From contig CAMATL010000005.1 in the NCBI GenBank assembly GCA_945861145.1, forward strand, positions 1-64,000: a stretch of 64,000 nucleotides of DNA. The letters run 5' to 3'. The notes beneath the pieces were generated by a model, which did no database searches, was not told the DNA's origin, and saw only the letters and a list, made by a program, of their open reading frames with translations. Positions 61,478 through 64,000 of this stretch are shown here, one piece after another. Origin of the DNA: a candidate division TM6 bacterium GW2011_GWF2_37_49 (GTDB lineage Bacteria > Babelota > Babeliae > Babelales > RVW-14). The translations under genes and the position numbers were made by a program. Position 1 is the first letter of the stretch. Each line of letters starts with the position of its first letter.

Positions 61478-61972
61478 ATGAAGCTATTTCTTTATAGGGT
61501 TGCGATGGTGGCATTGTTAAATTCGCCTTCTTTCAGCATTGCTCAGAGTCGTAGTATTGAAGAGGCAGCAACTTTACAAATAGTTGCTAAGTGGGAAGAC
61601 CGTTTTACAGGACTCTATAAAGCAGCTTTTGCCTATGAGGCTGTATGTGGTAACGCTCCTGAAATTAAGTGTAAAAATTGTACTAAGAGGTTGCCTTATT
61701 ACGAATATCTAGGTGCCTTACTGGGGCAGACAATTCAGAATCTGACAAAAGATCCAAGCTCTTTTAGTGTGACTGAAGCATTTTTAAGTGAGCTTGAGGG
61801 TTTATTTTTGAAAAAAAATTCTGATGCTGTAGCAGCTTTTATTATTCAGAGCTTAGAGGGTGATAAAAAAATAATGGACTATCCTTGTAATTCAGTTTCG
61901 TGTCGTAAAAAAAAGCTTGCTAATGCTGGTTGGAAAGAGCTAAAAACAGCTAAAACTCGTCATAAAAAATAA
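61478..61972 (+). CDS. exported hypothetical protein with CxxC pairs
   Basis: Signal peptide MKLFLYRVAMVALLNSPSFSIAQS; IKCKNCTKRLPYYEYLGALL. Confidence 0.5.
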   Translation: MKLFLYRVAMVALLNSPSFSIAQSRSIEEAATLQIVAKWEDRFTGLYKAAFAYEAVCGNAPEIKCKNCTKRLPYYEYLGALLGQTIQNLTKDPSSFSVTEAFLSELEGLFLKKNSDAVAAFIIQSLEGDKKIMDYPCNSVSCRKKKLANAGWKELKTAKTRHKK

Positions 61973-62096
61973 AATCTGCGAAAATAAATAAATTTTTCTT
62001 TGTTGGGTTCTTTATACGTATCTACCACGAACGTGATAATAATCTCCCTTGATAAGATGGTTTTTTGAGCCCCTTTCAATACATTGAGAAATTATT

Positions 62097-62126
62097 GGAG
62101 ATAGCGATATCGTTATCTCCTTTTTT
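62097..62126 (+). terminator. rho-independent terminator
   Basis: GGAGATAGCGATATCGTTATCTCC followed by TTTTTT. Confidence 0.8.
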
Positions 62127-62192
62127 ATTAAAAATCTCCTTGACCCTTACGTTACCTTATACCGTAGGCTGTTTTTTAAGGAGGAAAACGAT

Positions 62193-62558
62193 ATGAATTG
62201 CTTTGTAAAAGAATTTAGTCAATTAACTAAGGTATCGGTGCGTACGCTGCATCATTATGACGATATCGGCTTATTGAAGGCTTCTTTGCGCTCATCAGGG
62301 AACTATCGTTTGTACTCTGAGGTTGATTTGCTCAAGCTGCAGTGCATTGTGGCACTGAAGTTTTTTGGTTTTAGCCTCGAGCAAATCAAGGTATTGATAA
62401 AACAGAATGCTGCTGTTGTGGCGCAGCTTAAAGCGCAACAACCTTGTTTGCAAGAGCAGCTACAACAGCAGCAACAAGCAGTTGCGAGCATTCACGAGCT
62501 CATCCTTTCGGCCGAGGCGGGTGAGCACTTGGAGTGGGCAAAGATTGCAGAATCTTAA
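62193..62558 (+). CDS. MerR-family transcriptional regulator
   Basis: VKEFSQLTKVSVRTLHHYDDIGLLKASLRSSGNYRLYSEVDLLKLQCIVALKFFGFSLEQIKVLI. Confidence 0.92.
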   Translation: MNCFVKEFSQLTKVSVRTLHHYDDIGLLKASLRSSGNYRLYSEVDLLKLQCIVALKFFGFSLEQIKVLIKQNAAVVAQLKAQQPCLQEQLQQQQQAVASIHELILSAEAGEHLEWAKIAES

Positions 62559-62569
62559 AGGTATACGAT

Positions 62570-62795
62570 ATGAAAAAGAATTTGACTGAAGCGTTGATTA
62601 ATCGCGTTTTTTCACCGGAACAAATTGCGTTGTCTGCTAAGAATATGGCGCGTTTCACCGAAGAAGAGCTTGCCGACCAGGAGCGACGTGGTGCTGCATT
62701 GTGGCAAAGGTAAAAGCTAACCTTGATAAAGATCCTACCTCTGCTTTTAGGTTGAAGCTAGCGCAAGAATGGTTGGATTATACTGGTGTGTCCAA
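62570..62795 (+). pseudogene. remnant of TipAS-like/MerR effector region, frameshifted
   Basis: MKKNLTEALINRVFSPEQIALSAKNMARFTEEELADQERRGAALWQR* then another frame: KVKANLDKDPTSAFRLKLAQEWLDYTGVS before the transposase fragment. Confidence 0.55.
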
Positions 62796-63251
62796 TTTGC
62801 GCTTTTTCATCTCTAGCTGCGTGATTGCATATGCCAATAAAACAGCCGCAACGTGATTGTGCTGAAGCTGAAGTGATCTCGACTGACATTCTTGCAATCC
62901 AAGTGATTGCTTGCTTCTTCTAAAGATCATTTCAATGGCCCATCGCTTTTGATAATGTGCTACGTGAGCTTCTGGGCGAGCTTTATAAGTAGCTACTTGA
63001 AATACAATGCTTTCATTTCCATGCTTATCAATGCGACGCACTATTGTTATTTCTAGGTCAATGTTATGCCATTTTAAAGAGACCGCTCTGCAAGTCTGGC
63101 GCCCCCTTGGTCTTACATTTCTTTCTAAAACAAGCTGCTTGGGTGATAATTTCTTTCCTTTGTAGACAACAACACAACTACTTCTCATCCGCATTTCAGC
63201 TTTGACTTTATTTTCAATGCACCAGGTTAATAGAAGAAGCAACCGATACAT
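62778..63251 (-). pseudogene. C-terminal fragment of an IS4-type DDE transposase
   Basis: VAHYQKRWAIEMIFRRSKQSLGLQECQSRSLQLQHNHVAAVLLAYA: Y-R-IE-FR-K signature; N-terminal DDE residues absent. Confidence 0.8.
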
Positions 63252-63279
63252 ATGCTTTTTTATTCAAAATATTTGATAT

Positions 63280-63605
63280 GAAATTTCGTAACTCCCCAGG
63301 TACCCTAACGGTGGTGACAAAAAACTTAAATTACTGCATTGGAAGCAATTTTCCTGTCATCCCGGGGAAGGGGCCACGGGATCCATATTAGATATAAAAT
63401 TCAACTACAAAACAGACTTGAAAAACCACAAATATTTGTCAATTTTGCCGATCAGATCAAGATTCTCGCTGGATCCCAGGGCCCCCAAACCCCGGGATGA
63501 CAGGACTTTAGTTCCATGCTCATGTTAATTTAAATACGTGCAGTGGATCGTATAATTTATTAATTTTAAGTTGTTGCATTGGTACCTGGGGAGTTACGAA
63601 ATTTC
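63280..63605. mobile_element. 326-bp nested inverted-repeat (MITE-like) element
   Basis: Perfect 25-bp TIRs GAAATTTCGTAACTCCCCAGGTACC (63280-63304, 63581-63605) and inner 16-bp IR TCCTGTCATCCCGGGG (63352-63367)/CCCCGGGATGACAGGA (63490-63505); no ORF. Confidence 0.8.
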
Positions 63606-63725
63606 AAGATTTACGTTGATTGTAAATTGGCTTTTTATACATAACGAACTTGTACAAAATAGATCAGTTCATCCTATTAATTTTTGGGGGTCAGTATAAG
63701 ATGGGGTTTATTTTGTTTTTAAAAA

Positions 63726-64000
63726 ATGCTGGAGTTTGTTGTGTTGACCAATACATTTTGTCATATGTCGAACATTGGTCTTAAAAAAGAAATAGATTTG
63801 TGGCGGCAGGGAGTTCTTACTTGGCGTGATTATCGTAAGCATTTTCCTGAGAGTAATTGTTTAGATAAGTCTGAGGAACACCTTAGCAATAAAAACCCAT
63901 CTTTTTTTGCCGGAGTATTGGATAGTGATCAATATTGGCGGCTGGTACCAGACTTTCGCGATAGCATTGCTTATATCGACATAGAAACAACTGGTTTAAG
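63726..64000 (+). CDS. RNase H-like/DnaQ-fold exonuclease family protein (3' truncated by window edge)
   Basis: ATG 63726, open to window end; LTWRDYRKHFP...SIAYIDIETTGLS (Exo I motif DxExTG). Confidence 0.65.
   Translation, partial: MLEFVVLTNTFCHMSNIGLKKEIDLWRQGVLTWRDYRKHFPESNCLDKSEEHLSNKNPSFFAGVLDSDQYWRLVPDFRDSIAYIDIETTGL

Overview
This 64 kb window looks like a chromosomal segment of a small-genome, host-associated bacterium with an outer membrane. Gene content and style resemble candidate phylum Dependentiae (TM6/Babeliae); this is inference, with no search run. Most of it (about 9.5-60.8 kb) is conserved housekeeping: ruvA, a tamB-like gene, leuS, fni, udk, uvrB, tsaC, lptE/holA-like genes, rph, pnp, rpsO, rpoC, rpoB, rplL, rplJ, rplA, rplK, nusG, secE, rpmG (absent from the ORF track), seven tRNAs, tsaE, atpG, murA, kdsB, tdk, radA, putP, glmS, rpsI, dksA-like, tadA and gyrB. 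Accessory content is concentrated at the ends. Positions 1-6.4 kb hold three related toxin/immunity modules rearranged by an IS30-family element and a decayed copy of it: one with an upstream linker, one with a secreted Hint domain, and one truncated. Positions 61-64 kb hold exported Cys-rich proteins, a decaying MerR gene, a transposase fragment and a 326-bp nested inverted-repeat element. Best leads: the shuffled toxin/immunity array with one- and two-domain immunity-like proteins, an 8-Cys zinc-ribbon-like insertion in RpoB, an exported FtsH-like AAA ATPase without a protease domain, and a pair of paralogous exported proteins flanking tdk-radA.
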